A DNA stretch of 64,000 nucleotides from Aquirufa antheringensis (GCF_004307425.1 NZ_SEWZ01000003.1:62001-126000), one strand, 5' to 3'. Positions 8,706 through 16,488 are shown, counted from the stretch's first letter. Notes: generated by a model not told the origin, from the sequence alone. Made by a program: numbers and translations.

Positions 8706-8739
8706 AAAGCCTCTCAGCGTTAGCTGAGGGGCTTTTTTT
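8706..8739 (+). terminator. intrinsic terminator after tRNA-Ser
   Basis: AAGCCTCTCAGC pairs with GCTGAGGGGCTT around the loop GTTA with one mismatch/wobble, followed by a T-run. Confidence 0.85.
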
Positions 8740-8882
8740 ATATGGGGCCGAGTAATGTGCTTGCATAGTTAATCGGCCCCATATGAAAAAAGAACAGGAT
8801 TCGCGAAGCGAATGCTGTAGGCTTTGTGCTAGATGCCCTGCGGGCTGACAGCGGAACGGAGTGGAGCTGTCACTCCCTGTTG
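8740..8882. other. gene-free, strongly structured stretch downstream of tRNA-Ser
   Basis: No credible gene lies in 8740-9049. Two structures are visible. First, a perfect 12-base inverted repeat ATATGGGGCCGA (8740-8751) / TCGGCCCCATAT (8773-8784). Second, a multi-branched element closed by AACAGG (8793-8798) / CCTGTT (8876-8881) that contains three hairpins: ATTCGC-GAA-GCGAAT (8799-8813), GCCC-TGC-GGGC (8835-8845) and TGACAGC/GCTGTCA (8846-8872). It could be a small structured RNA, a dispersed intergenic element or a MITE remnant. The stretch 8883-8995 shows nothing clear. Confidence 0.45.
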
Positions 8883-8995
8883 CAAATATCAAGTAACTGA
8901 TAATCTGATCAAGATATCATCCCCTTTCTTGTTGTTCTAGATCTCATCGGCTACTTTCACGGCAGATTAATTTAATCTTCTAAAAGAGCGTCTTT

Positions 8996-9036
8996 TTGAA
9001 AATTATACGTACAAATTAATTATATTTGCACGTATA
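8996..9036 (+). promoter_or_regulatory. promoter and inverted-repeat operator of the toxin-antitoxin pair
   Basis: TTG (8996-8998), then 22 bases, then TAtaTTTG (9021-9028). The inverted repeat TATACGT (9004-9010) / ACGTATA (9030-9036) brackets the -7 element, a layout that fits autoregulation by antitoxin or toxin-antitoxin complex. Confidence 0.5.
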
Positions 9037-9049
9037 AAATCTAAAAGCT

Positions 9050-9295
9050 ATGGATGCTAAACTAACTTTAAAGCTAAATCAAGACATAATTGAGCAAGCA
9101 AAAAACTATGCTAAAATGAAAAATACAAGTCTTTCTCAGCTAATTGAGTCTTATCTAGGGATGTTAGTGGAGCCTCGACCTATTCACGAGGTCACCCCCT
9201 TTGTCAAAAGTTTATCAGGAATAGTCAATCTTCCTGAGAATTTTGATTCAAAAGAGGCATACAAAAAATATATCCAAAACAAATATTCGCAATAG
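9050..9295 (+). CDS. DUF6364-like antitoxin of a PIN toxin-antitoxin pair
   Basis: Small protein of 81 residues. The N-terminal strand TLKLNQDIIEQAKNYAK and the helix that follows look like a ribbon-helix-helix DNA-binding fold. The C-terminal part (EVTPFVKSLSGIV onward) is typical of DUF6364-type antitoxins, where it would cover the toxin. It is the first gene of a two-gene unit: the PIN toxin ATG follows its stop after one base. An inverted repeat around the promoter suggests autorepression. It is richer in A+T than its neighbours. Confidence 0.75.
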   Translation: MDAKLTLKLNQDIIEQAKNYAKMKNTSLSQLIESYLGMLVEPRPIHEVTPFVKSLSGIVNLPENFDSKEAYKKYIQNKYSQ

Positions 9296-9296
9296 A

Positions 9297-9710
9297 ATGA
9301 CAAACGTATTTGTTGACACGGATGTATGTATTGACCTCTTGTCTGGGCGGCAACCCTTTGCTAAACCGGCAGAAATTTTATTTTCACTTGCCGATTTAGG
9401 TAAGATTAAATTACATGTATCCTCTCTTACTTTCTCCAATATTGATTATGTCTTAAGGTCTCAATATTCTAGTAGTCAGTCTCGACTCACTTTGTTGAAA
9501 TTTAAAACACTTGTTCATGTTTTGACAGTTGATAGCAAGACCATAGACTTAGCTATTGCTTCCGATTTTACTGATTTTGAAGACGCGATACAATATTGTT
9601 GTGCATTGGAAAATTACCTGAAAATCATTGTGACGAGAAATCTGAAAGACTTTAAAAAGGCTAACATTCTAGTAGTAAATCCCGAAACTTTTATCGCATT
9701 AGAATTATAA
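9297..9710 (+). CDS. PIN-domain (VapC-like) ribonuclease toxin
   Basis: Protein of 137 residues with the PIN nuclease pattern: N-terminal VFVDTDVCIDLL giving the first acidic residues (Asp7, Asp9), a central FEDAIQYCCALE acidic pair and the C-terminal IIVTRNLKDF typical of Bacteroidota PIN toxins. Members cut RNA using Mg2+ and are neutralised by the adjacent antitoxin. ATG 9297 was chosen because it sits one base after the antitoxin stop; the frame is open upstream to 9243 but that overlaps the antitoxin. The RNA target is unknown. Confidence 0.8.
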   Translation: MTNVFVDTDVCIDLLSGRQPFAKPAEILFSLADLGKIKLHVSSLTFSNIDYVLRSQYSSSQSRLTLLKFKTLVHVLTVDSKTIDLAIASDFTDFEDAIQYCCALENYLKIIVTRNLKDFKKANILVVNPETFIALEL

Positions 9711-9775
9711 TTTACCTTTCATTTTTAAACTTTTAAGTTCATATTTACCTCCATAAATTAAACCTATAAGTTAAC

Positions 9776-10360
9776 ATGAAGAACCTTTTTCTCCTTCTCC
9801 TCTTACTAAACTTCTCCGCCCACGCCCAATGGGTCGAACTATTCAACGGCCGCGACTTAACAGGCTGGAAAGCCAGTGAAAATCCAAGTTCATTCCAAGT
9901 AAAGGACGGCGAATTACGCATCGAAGGCCCCCGCGGACATCTTTTCTATGATGGACCTGTTGGAGACCATTCCTTTAAAAACTTCGAAGTAAAAGCCCTG
10001 ATTAAAACCTATCCTGGAGCGAACTCTGGCTTATATGTTTGCACGGCATTTCAACCCAGCGACTGGCCCTCTCAAGGCCACGAAATACAAGTCAATAATT
10101 CCCACACGGATTGGCGCAGAACGGGTAGTCTCTATGGCATTATCGACACCGCGGAAAAATTAGTGCACGACGAAGAATGGTTCGAATTATACATAAAAGT
10201 AGAGGGGAAACACATCACCACGAAGATCAATGGGAGAACCGTAGTCGAATACGATGAGCCAGCAGATAAGAAAAGAATTCAACCCGGAACGATCGCCATT
10301 CAGGCTCACGATCCTAAAAGTAAGATTGACTACAAAAGCATTCAGGTGCGTCTGAATTGA
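9776..10360 (+). CDS. secreted DUF1080 (3-keto-disaccharide hydrolase-like) protein
   Basis: Protein of 194 residues with a signal peptide (MKNLFLLLLLLNFSAHAQ) and one concanavalin-like DUF1080 jelly roll. The family signature WVELFNGRDLTGWKAS opens the mature protein; SGLYVCT and GHEIQVNN near the middle are the usual substrate-face strands. Some members hydrolyse 3-keto-glycosides, but most are uncharacterised and often act in periplasmic sugar breakdown. It stands alone here; the rhodanese gene follows 49 bp later. Confidence 0.85.
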   Translation: MKNLFLLLLLLNFSAHAQWVELFNGRDLTGWKASENPSSFQVKDGELRIEGPRGHLFYDGPVGDHSFKNFEVKALIKTYPGANSGLYVCTAFQPSDWPSQGHEIQVNNSHTDWRRTGSLYGIIDTAEKLVHDEEWFELYIKVEGKHITTKINGRTVVEYDEPADKKRIQPGTIAIQAHDPKSKIDYKSIQVRLN

Positions 10361-10409
10361 TTTTTACATTTGTTAAATTTTTTTGCTGAAAAAATGTCCA
10401 ACTTGGGTC

Positions 10410-10682
10410 ATGATCACGCAAAAAGAAGTAAAATCCAATTTGAATACTGATCGCATTATTCTTGTGGACGTTCGTTCAAAGGAAGAATACGATGCGAAAC
10501 ATATCCCGTCAGCCTTACACATTCCTCTCACGGAATTAGCCGAGCGGATGAATGAAATTCCGACCTCCCGAAAAGTGGTAACGGTCTGTGGAAAAGGAGG
10601 AGGCAGATCCGCTGATGCTGCAAAACTTATTCCAGGTGCCGATTGGCTAGAAGGAGGAACAGAGGCCTATTTCCAGCCATAA
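10410..10682 (+). CDS. single-domain rhodanese-like sulfurtransferase
   Basis: Cytoplasmic protein of 90 residues consisting of one rhodanese domain. The fold marks are VDVRSKEEYDAKHIPSALHIPL and the active-site loop CGKGGGRS, with the catalytic Cys near residue 62. Such proteins carry persulfide sulfur between donors and acceptors; the partner is unknown. ATG 10410 was chosen; a TTG at 10383 would add nine residues of no visible homology. It faces lpdA across a bidirectional terminator. Confidence 0.85.
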   Translation: MITQKEVKSNLNTDRIILVDVRSKEEYDAKHIPSALHIPLTELAERMNEIPTSRKVVTVCGKGGGRSADAAKLIPGADWLEGGTEAYFQP

Positions 10683-10685
10683 AAA

Positions 10686-10714
10686 AAAGAGGAGCCTTTT
10701 GAGCTCCTCTTTCT
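10686..10714. terminator. bidirectional terminator between rhodanese and lpdA
   Basis: AAAGAGGAGC (10686-10695) pairs perfectly with GCTCCTCTTT (10703-10712), with A- and T-runs at either side. Confidence 0.88.
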
Positions 10715-10733
10715 ATTTATACAATGCTGTAGA

Positions 10734-12128
10734 TTACAAATCCACTGCCTCTCCATAAGCCGCTTCTGTCGCGCCTTTGAAGGCCTCTGACATCGTCGGG
10801 TGAGGGTGAACTGTTTTCATAATCTCGTAAGCCGTGCTTTCTAACTTGCGAACCACAACCGCCTCAGCGATCAATTCTGTTACGTTGTAACCGATCATGT
10901 GAGCGCCTAATAATTCACCGTATTTGGCATCATAAATAACTTTTACGAAACCATCACGAGCACCGGCAGCCGTTGCTTTTCCAGACGCTACGAATGGGAA
11001 TTTACCCACTTTGATATCGTAACCTGCTTCTTTGGCCTTCTTCTCCGTCATACCTACCGAAGAAATTTCCGGGTTGCAATACGTACAGCCTGGGATGTTT
11101 GTGTAGTCCAAAGCCTCTGTCTTGTGACCCGCCATTTTCTCTGCACAAATAATCGCTTCTGCTGAGGCAACGTGTGCCAAAGCCGGACCCGGAGTCACAT
11201 CGCCAATCGCGAAATAACCAGGGATATTCGTTTCGTACCAAGCGTTTACTGGAATACGGCCTTTGTCTACGATAATACCCACTTCTTCTAAACCGATGTT
11301 TTCTAAGTTACAGATCACACCCGCTGCAGAAAGAACGATATCGCATTGGATTTCTTGGTTACCTGTTGGAGTTTTGATGCTCACTTTGCAACCTTTCCCT
11401 TTCGTATCCACTGACTCCACGCTCGAAGACGTCAAGATGTCGATACCCATTTTCTTGTATTGCTTCGCTAATTCTTTCGAAACATCTTTGTCCTCTACAG
11501 GAACGATGTTTGGCATGAATTCTACGATCGTTACTTTCGTTCCCATCGCCGCATAAACGTAGGCAAATTCAACACCGATCGCACCTGAACCGATCACGAC
11601 CATCGAATCTGGACGTTTTTCTAAGCTCATCGCCTTGCGGTATTCGATTACTTTTTCGCCATCAATAGGCACATTAGGCAATGCACGAGCGCGAGCACCC
11701 GTTGCAATCATGATATTTTTTCCTTCGTAAACGGTTTTCTTTCCGTCTGCGTCTGTTACTTCGACTTTCTTACCAGGTTGGATTTTTCCAAAACCCATAA
11801 TTACGTCAATCTTATTTTTCTTCATCAAAAACTGAACGCCTTTGCTCATGCTATCCGCCACGCCACGAGAACGGGAAATAACCGCAGAGAAATCAGCTTC
11901 AGCGCCTTTTACGGTAATTCCGTAATCAGCCGCGTGCTTGATGTATTCGAAAACTTGGGCAGATTTCAAAAGGGCTTTGGTAGGAATACATCCCCAGTTT
12001 AGGCAAATACCACCTAAGGATTCTTTCTCTACAATTGCACATTTTAAACCTAATTGAGAAGCTCGGATAGCTGCTACATAACCCCCCGGGCCTGAGCCTA
12101 CCACGATCAAATCGTATTGTTGCGCCAT
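10734..12128 (-). CDS. lpdA: dihydrolipoyl dehydrogenase (E3)
   Basis: FAD flavoprotein of 464 residues that reoxidises dihydrolipoamide in 2-oxoacid dehydrogenase complexes or the glycine cleavage system. Visible are the FAD-binding VVGSGPGGYVAA at the N-terminus, the redox disulfide CLNWGC near residues 41-46, the NAD-binding GSGAIGVEFAYVYAAMG, the second FAD motif FAIGDVTPG and the C-terminal HPHPTMSE that gives the catalytic His-Glu pair. ATG 12128 is used because homology starts there; the frame is open to 12209. The E1 and E2 genes are not adjacent. Divergent from prfB. Confidence 0.95.
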   Translation of the reverse strand: MAQQYDLIVVGSGPGGYVAAIRASQLGLKCAIVEKESLGGICLNWGCIPTKALLKSAQVFEYIKHAADYGITVKGAEADFSAVISRSRGVADSMSKGVQFLMKKNKIDVIMGFGKIQPGKKVEVTDADGKKTVYEGKNIMIATGARARALPNVPIDGEKVIEYRKAMSLEKRPDSMVVIGSGAIGVEFAYVYAAMGTKVTIVEFMPNIVPVEDKDVSKELAKQYKKMGIDILTSSSVESVDTKGKGCKVSIKTPTGNQEIQCDIVLSAAGVICNLENIGLEEVGIIVDKGRIPVNAWYETNIPGYFAIGDVTPGPALAHVASAEAIICAEKMAGHKTEALDYTNIPGCTYCNPEISSVGMTEKKAKEAGYDIKVGKFPFVASGKATAAGARDGFVKVIYDAKYGELLGAHMIGYNVTELIAEAVVVRKLESTAYEIMKTVHPHPTMSEAFKGATEAAYGEAVDL

Positions 12129-12209
12129 TTTATTGCTTGATTTAAATGAATGAGGCCGCAATTTAGCACAAAATCGGGTATATTTGCACTTTATTAAGTA
12201 GAAAAACAC

Positions 12210-13284
12210 ATGACTAAAGACAGGTTCAATGACCTGAAAGCCAGAATAGAGGCTTTAAGGAGGTATCTTTGACTACGATCACAAGAAATATTTAATCTCT
12301 GAATTAGAGACGGTCACCTTGGATCCCGAATTTTGGAACAATCCTGACAAAGCCGAAGGCACGATGCGCGAGATGCGTGGGCTGAAGTTTTGGACAGATG
12401 GGTTCGATAAACTCGCGAACGCACAGGGTGATTTAGAAACCATCTGGGAATTTTACGAAATGGGTGAAGCCACCGAGGCGGAAGTGGATGCAGAAGGCGA
12501 AAAGCTGGAGGCAAACCTGGAGGCTTTGGAATTCCGCAAAATGATGTCTGACGAAGGCGACAATATGAGCGCCGTATTAGAAATCAATGCGGGTGCTGGT
12601 GGAACCGAATCCCAAGACTGGGCAGCCATGTTATTGCGCATGTACCACATGTGGGCAGAAAAGAACGGCTTCAAGGTACGTTTAGTGGATGAAAATCCGG
12701 GGGACGTAGCTGGAATCAAATCCGTAACCATCGAGGTCGATGGTGAATTTGCCTACGGTAATTTAAAATCAGAAAACGGTGTGCACCGCTTAGTGCGTAT
12801 TTCTCCTTTCGACTCGAATGCGCGTCGTCACACGTCGTTTGCCTCGGTCTACATCTGTCCTCTAGCGGATGATACCATCGAAATTGAAATCAATCCAGCC
12901 GACATCGATTGGGATACCTTCCGTTCCGGTGGCGCAGGAGGCCAAAACGTGAACAAAGTCGAAACCGCGGTTCGTTTAACTCACAAACCTTCTGGAATCA
13001 TCATCGCTTGCCAGCAAGAACGTTCGCAATTAATGAACAAAGAAGTGGCATTGCGCCTTTTGAAGTCCAAATTATACCAAATCGAAATTGATAAACGCAA
13101 CGCTGCGCGCGCCGAAGTGGAGGCTGGCAAGAAGAAGATTGAGTGGGGTTCGCAGATCCGTTCCTATGTATTAGACGATCGCCGCGTGAAAGATCACCGC
13201 ACGAATTACCAAACATCAAATACTGATGCGGTGTTAGACGGGGAGATTAATGAGTTTATTAAGGCGTATTTGATGGAGAATTAA
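12210..13284 (+). CDS. prfB: peptide chain release factor 2 with programmed +1 frameshift
   Basis: RF2 recognises UAA and UGA. Translation begins at ATG 12210, reads 20 codons to CTT (12267-12269) and meets an in-frame TGA at 12270-12272. A +1 slip on CTT-T continues at 12271 to the stop at 13284, about 357 residues in all. The slip site has the Shine-Dalgarno-like AGGAGG just upstream, then TAT CTT TGA C, which is the conserved autoregulatory device of RF2. The long second frame carries [13 protein letters not shown] (SPF discriminator loop) and [10 protein letters not shown] (catalytic GGQ). A -7 element TAtaTTTG lies at 12179-12186. The stop codon is the first base of the heptamer array. 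Confidence 0.96.
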
Positions 13285-13423
13285 GTCGGGAGTCGCTAGT
13301 CGATAGTCACTAGTCGGGAGTCGATAGTCGCTAGTCGATAGTCGGGAGTCGATAGTCGATAGTCACTAGTCACTAGTCGGGAGTCGATAGTCACTAGTCG
13401 ATAGTCACTAGTCGGGAGTCGTT
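13284..13423. repeat. array of 20 perfect-register AGTCNNN heptamers filling a convergent junction
   Basis: Twenty contiguous 7-base units, each AGTC plus three bases: GGG (5), GCT (2), GAT (7), ACT (5), GTT (1), with no interruption. The first base is the last A of the prfB TAA. The last two bases belong to the stop (TTA on this strand) of the convergent gene at 13422-13742. The order of endings is irregular (GGG recurs after 4, 4, 5 and 5 units), unlike the coding array at 50948. No hairpin terminator is present at this junction. Confidence 0.95.
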
Positions 13424-13742
13424 AGGCTTTGTCTGATGATTCTTCTACTACCGCGGTTTCGGTTTCTGCTTCCAATGACGCCAGGTAATCTACTAGTAAG
13501 TCCTTTGCGTAGGAAAGTGCTAGCGCCAGGGCGTAAGATTTAATGGCATCGCTCACGAAGGAGCCTTTCTTTTTCGAGCCCGAGAACATGGAATAAAGTA
13601 AATAGCCACCTGCTACGATGCCGCCTGCGATTAACAGCTGGTTGCCTACCTTTTTGTATTCAGTAACGGTCTCAGTTAATTGCTCTTGAATTTCAGCCGC
13701 TTGGCTTTCTAATTCTGCTCTCTTTTCTTTATTCTGACTCAT
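13422..13742 (-). CDS. small single-pass membrane protein, unknown function
   Basis: Protein of 106 residues not recognised as a named family. The N-terminal 35 residues are charged and helical (SQNKEKRAELESQAAEIQEQ), a single membrane helix follows (LLIAGGIVAGGYLLYSMF), and the C-terminus is acidic. It overlaps the upstream Holin-X-like gene by 14 bases and reads in the same direction, with the DksA-like gene before that, so the three probably form one operon. Its stop codon lies at the edge of the heptamer array. Envelope or stress-related work is a guess from context only. Confidence 0.7.
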   Translation of the reverse strand: MSQNKEKRAELESQAAEIQEQLTETVTEYKKVGNQLLIAGGIVAGGYLLYSMFSGSKKKGSFVSDAIKSYALALALSYAKDLLVDYLASLEAETETAVVEESSDKA

Positions 13743-14034
13743 TTTCGCTCGGTTTTAGGGATAAGAAAAGAAATAGGCTGGCTAGGCCCATAATGCCAGC
13801 CATGATGAAATAGCCGATAAAACGGCTCTCTAAAACTTGGTTGATCCACTCCGATCCTCCTAAAAGAAGGAAAAATAGGGTAATTGTGAAACCCGCTGCC
13901 ACAAAAATAAGTTTGAAAATTCGAACAAGAATCTCCTCTAATTTTTCCTGAATGTCTAACTTGATAAGCTCAAATTGCGTTTTGAGATAATCCGTTATCA
14001 ATTCTACAAGGCGGTTATTTTCGAAAAAACCCAT
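13729..14034 (-). CDS. Holin-X (Phage_holin_3_6) family membrane protein
   Basis: Protein of 101 residues with an amphipathic N-terminal helix (residues ~1-35, ELITDYLKTQFELIKLDIQEK) and two membrane helices (~40-60 and ~72-93). It matches the PF07332-type 'phage holin family' proteins that are ordinary chromosomal genes in Bacteroidota. No phage gene is nearby, so a lysis role is not supported. It overlaps the next small membrane-protein gene by 14 bases and starts 3 bp after the DksA-like stop. Confidence 0.75.
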   Translation of the reverse strand: MGFFENNRLVELITDYLKTQFELIKLDIQEKLEEILVRIFKLIFVAAGFTITLFFLLLGGSEWINQVLESRFIGYFIMAGIMGLASLFLFLSLKPSENESE

Positions 14035-14037
14035 GGT

Positions 14038-14421
14038 TTATTTTTGCTTTAACTTCGCTTCAATCGAGTGTTGCGTGTGCGGTACTAAACGCAAACGTTC
14101 TTTGGAAATTAACTTTCCTGAATCAATACATATCCCGTAAGTCCCATTCTTAATGCGCATTAAGGCATTTTCCAGGTTCTTCGCGAACTTTTGCTGACGA
14201 ACAGCTAATTGATTTAAGTTTTCTTTCTCTGCGGTGTCAGCCCCGTCTTCCATCACTTTCGAGTTTCCGGAGGTAGCGTCTGTACCCGTATCATTCTTTT
14301 TATTCAATGACTCGCGTAAATACTTTAATTCAGCATTCGTATCATCTAATTTAGCACGGATAATTTCTTCAAACTCTTTTAATTCTTCGGCAGAATATCT
14401 TTGTTTTTCTTCGTTGGCCAT
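14038..14421 (-). CDS. TraR/DksA-like protein with incomplete zinc finger
   Basis: Protein of 127 residues with a long helical hairpin (residues ~8-80) and the C-terminal GTYGIC...SGKLISKERLRLVPHTQHSIEAK block of the DksA/TraR zinc-finger family. Classical members bind the secondary channel of RNA polymerase and use four cysteines for zinc. Only one cysteine (in GICIDSG) is seen here, so zinc binding is probably lost, as in other Bacteroidota members. It heads a probable operon with two small membrane-protein genes. Its regulatory target is unknown. Confidence 0.8.
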   Translation of the reverse strand: MANEEKQRYSAEELKEFEEIIRAKLDDTNAELKYLRESLNKKNDTGTDATSGNSKVMEDGADTAEKENLNQLAVRQQKFAKNLENALMRIKNGTYGICIDSGKLISKERLRLVPHTQHSIEAKLKQK

Positions 14422-14516
14422 AAATCTATCTAAATTGTAGTCTTTTACCTAAACACAAATATAAAAAGGCTGAGCTTAATAAGGTAATGAATCCGATAAA
14501 ATCTCTGACAAATTTT

Positions 14517-15077
14517 TTAGTCCCTGTTTTTCAGGGGCTTAAGCCAGTCGATGTAGCCTTTTAAGGCCAAAGCAATAAAGACAAGGTAAAGTGCCGCCGT
14601 GCCCCATAACCCTTTGTTTACATACATTCCCACGTAGACGATGTCCACTCCGATCCAGACAATCCAGTTTTCTATTTTACGTCGCGTTGCCAGCCAAGTC
14701 CCGTAAATACTTAGCCCAGTAAGGGTCGCATCTAGAAACGGAAAACTGACCGAGAGGAAATACTGCTGATGTAAAAAGCCGGATCCTGCACCGAAAAGCA
14801 AGGCCACCGCTAATCCCGTAAATAAGGTGCTGCGCCTCGATTTTTCAGGCACCCAATCTGGCTCGGATCTCGACCAAGTCCACCAGCCATAGATGGCCAT
14901 TAGGATAAAGAAACCCTGTAATTCCATGTCGGAATACAGACCATTTTGATAAAAAATGTACCCGTAAAGACCTGAGGCAATGATGTTGCAAACCCAAGCA
15001 AGGTTTTTCTTCGCCATGCTGAGAAGCACGCCAGCTAATGAGGCAATGATCGCTAAAATTTCGACCAAGCTCATCAT
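14517..15077 (-). CDS. pnuC: nicotinamide mononucleotide/riboside transporter PnuC
   Basis: Integral membrane protein of 187 residues with about seven helices. The PnuC family facilitates uptake of nicotinamide riboside or related vitamins, driven by intracellular phosphorylation. Recognisable elements are the WVCNIIASGLYGYIFYQNGLYSDMELQ region and GWWTW, with IENWIVWIGVDIVYVGMYV in the last third. The start ATG 15077 overlaps the nth stop as ATGA, so the two are translationally coupled; a second ATG follows directly. Some PnuC relatives carry riboflavin or thiamine, so the substrate is probable, not certain. Confidence 0.88.
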   Translation of the reverse strand: MMSLVEILAIIASLAGVLLSMAKKNLAWVCNIIASGLYGYIFYQNGLYSDMELQGFFILMAIYGWWTWSRSEPDWVPEKSRRSTLFTGLAVALLFGAGSGFLHQQYFLSVSFPFLDATLTGLSIYGTWLATRRKIENWIVWIGVDIVYVGMYVNKGLWGTAALYLVFIALALKGYIDWLKPLKNRD

Positions 15078-15718
15078 TTGTGGTTTTTCTGGTAAAAGGC
15101 GCAGAAATGCGTGATATCGCATTTCGCGCACTGAGGTGTCCTAGCTAAACAGACATAGCGTCCATGTAAAATCAACCAGTGGTGGGCCGTTGCGATGACT
15201 TCGTTAGGTAAATTTTTAATTAAGGCCATCTCTACTTTTAGCGGTGTATTGGCTGTTTTGGGGACTAAGCCCAGTCGCTGAGATACCCGAAAAACGTGCG
15301 TGTCCACCGCCATGGCGGGCTGGTTGTAGATGACGGAAGCAAAAACGTTCGCCGTTTTTCTGCCCACGCCGGGTAAACTTTGCAAGTCTTCCATCGTTTC
15401 AGGCACTTCGCCTGCGAATTGGTCGGTAATCTTTTGGCCTAAACCTAAAAGGTGTTTGGCCTTATTATTCGGATAGGAAACGGAGCGGATGTAGGAGAAA
15501 ATTTCTTCTACGCTCGAATCTGCGAGGGCTTTTGCATCCGGATACCGCTGAAATAGGGCAGGAGTAACTTGGTTGATACGTTTATCCGTGCATTGCGCGG
15601 ACAATACCACCGCGACTAATAGTTCGAATGGGTTCGAATAATGCAACTCGGTTTCCGCTTCTGGAAAACGAGTGGAAAAGTGCTCCACAAATGCCTGAAA
15701 TCGCTCTTTTTTTAACAT
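15074..15718 (-). CDS. nth: endonuclease III
   Basis: Base-excision repair DNA glycosylase/AP lyase of 214 residues that removes oxidised pyrimidines. The helix-hairpin-helix LPGVGRKTANVF carries the catalytic Lys, VDTHVFRVSQRLG carries the catalytic Asp, and C-terminal cysteines in C-x6-C-x2-C-x5-C (VCLARTPQCAKCDITHFC) bind the 4Fe-4S cluster. The length is normal. It lies in a tight run with the DUF2752 gene, whose 3' end touches its start (15718), and with pnuC. Confidence 0.95.
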   Translation of the reverse strand: MLKKERFQAFVEHFSTRFPEAETELHYSNPFELLVAVVLSAQCTDKRINQVTPALFQRYPDAKALADSSVEEIFSYIRSVSYPNNKAKHLLGLGQKITDQFAGEVPETMEDLQSLPGVGRKTANVFASVIYNQPAMAVDTHVFRVSQRLGLVPKTANTPLKVEMALIKNLPNEVIATAHHWLILHGRYVCLARTPQCAKCDITHFCAFYQKNHK

Positions 15719-16077
15719 TATAATCCCTTAGATATTGACCAAACCCAATTTAATACAAGCAATACAATCAAAATAACTGCCACCACGGGCTGTCGAAATT
15801 TTTCCTCTAGCCAAATATACATCCGAAATACCCGATCACCACGCGTAAATAGGTCAAAAATGACAAGAATGGGTAATAACATGGTTGCCCCTACGATAAT
15901 CCCAAGCGGGTTTCCATGAGTGAAATCGCCCAGGATAAAGCGCGTCGTTCCGCAAGCGGGACAAGGAATGCCGGTGATGGTTTTGAAAAAACAGGTAAAG
16001 GCAAATCCTGTCCACAGGTAGAAAAAACCGGCACTACAAGAAAGTAGAATGATGAAATAGAGCTTCTTCCGGCTCAT
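15718..16077 (-). CDS. DUF2752 membrane protein
   Basis: Protein of 119 residues with three or four membrane helices and the DUF2752 signature GIPCPACGTTR near residue 39, where the two cysteines and the Thr-Arg are conserved in the family. Function is unknown. It overlaps the TM2 gene upstream and the nth gene downstream by one base each, so it belongs to a tightly packed operon; DUF2752 and TM2 genes are often neighbours in this phylum. Confidence 0.85.
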   Translation of the reverse strand: MSRKKLYFIILLSCSAGFFYLWTGFAFTCFFKTITGIPCPACGTTRFILGDFTHGNPLGIIVGATMLLPILVIFDLFTRGDRVFRMYIWLEEKFRQPVVAVILIVLLVLNWVWSISKGL

Positions 16078-16415
16078 TAAACTAGATATGGTTGCAGTGT
16101 TTTGAAATTGTGTTCACGGGTGGCATCCATAATGAGAAACCAATCGATAATGGTCCAAATACCCAATCCTCCGCACGTAATCAGCTTTCCGACGCCTAGA
16201 CCAATGTCTCCCAGGAGAATACGGTCTACACCGAAATGACCACCCACAATAGATACAATCAGTGAAACGGTAGGGTCTTTTATGTTTATGCTTTGGAGGA
16301 TAATCCATTGTGAATCATCTAGAGCAAGCAATCTCTCACGTATATAGGACAAATGATGCGTTTCGAAGCTCTTCGCATGTGTCATGATGAATAAGTCAAC
16401 TTTAGCTGCGTCCAT
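16077..16415 (-). CDS. TM2 domain membrane protein
   Basis: Protein of 112 residues with a soluble N-terminal half and a C-terminal TM2 domain: a glycine-rich first helix (SLIVSIVGGHFGVDRILLG), a short turn, and a second helix (GGLGIWTIIDWFLIM) with the conserved Asp. TM2 proteins are small, widespread and of unknown role. It is the first gene of the TM2-DUF2752-nth-pnuC run. Confidence 0.83.
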   Translation of the reverse strand: MDAAKVDLFIMTHAKSFETHHLSYIRERLLALDDSQWIILQSINIKDPTVSLIVSIVGGHFGVDRILLGDIGLGVGKLITCGGLGIWTIIDWFLIMDATREHNFKTLQPYLV

Positions 16416-16456
16416 AGGATTTGATTTTTGCTAAAATTACCCAGAATTTTCGAATA

Positions 16457-16488
16457 AAAAAGCCCCTAGTGTGCTAGGGGCTTTTTAG
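16457..16488. terminator. hairpin terminator overlapping the 3' end of the small gene at 16466
   Basis: AAGCCCCTAG (16460-16469) pairs with CTAGGGGCTT (16474-16483) around TGTG, with A- and T-runs at the ends. The last codons and the stop of the minus-strand gene 16466-16681 lie inside the stem, so its RNA hairpin begins within the coding sequence. Confidence 0.85.

Noticed and set aside
8611-8892. Open frame of 93 residues on the minus strand
   Set aside because: It is the antisense of tRNA-Ser, its terminator and the hairpin element; no independent coding signal.
8617-9710. Integrated mobile island at tRNA-Ser
   Set aside because: No duplicated 3' tRNA end, integrase or phage gene was found downstream; the toxin-antitoxin pair alone is not enough.
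13284-13423. CRISPR array
   Set aside because: Units are 7 bases with no spacers, and no cas genes are present.
13729-14034. Prophage remnant because of a holin-like gene
   Set aside because: This holin-like family is chromosomal in Bacteroidota and no other phage gene is near.
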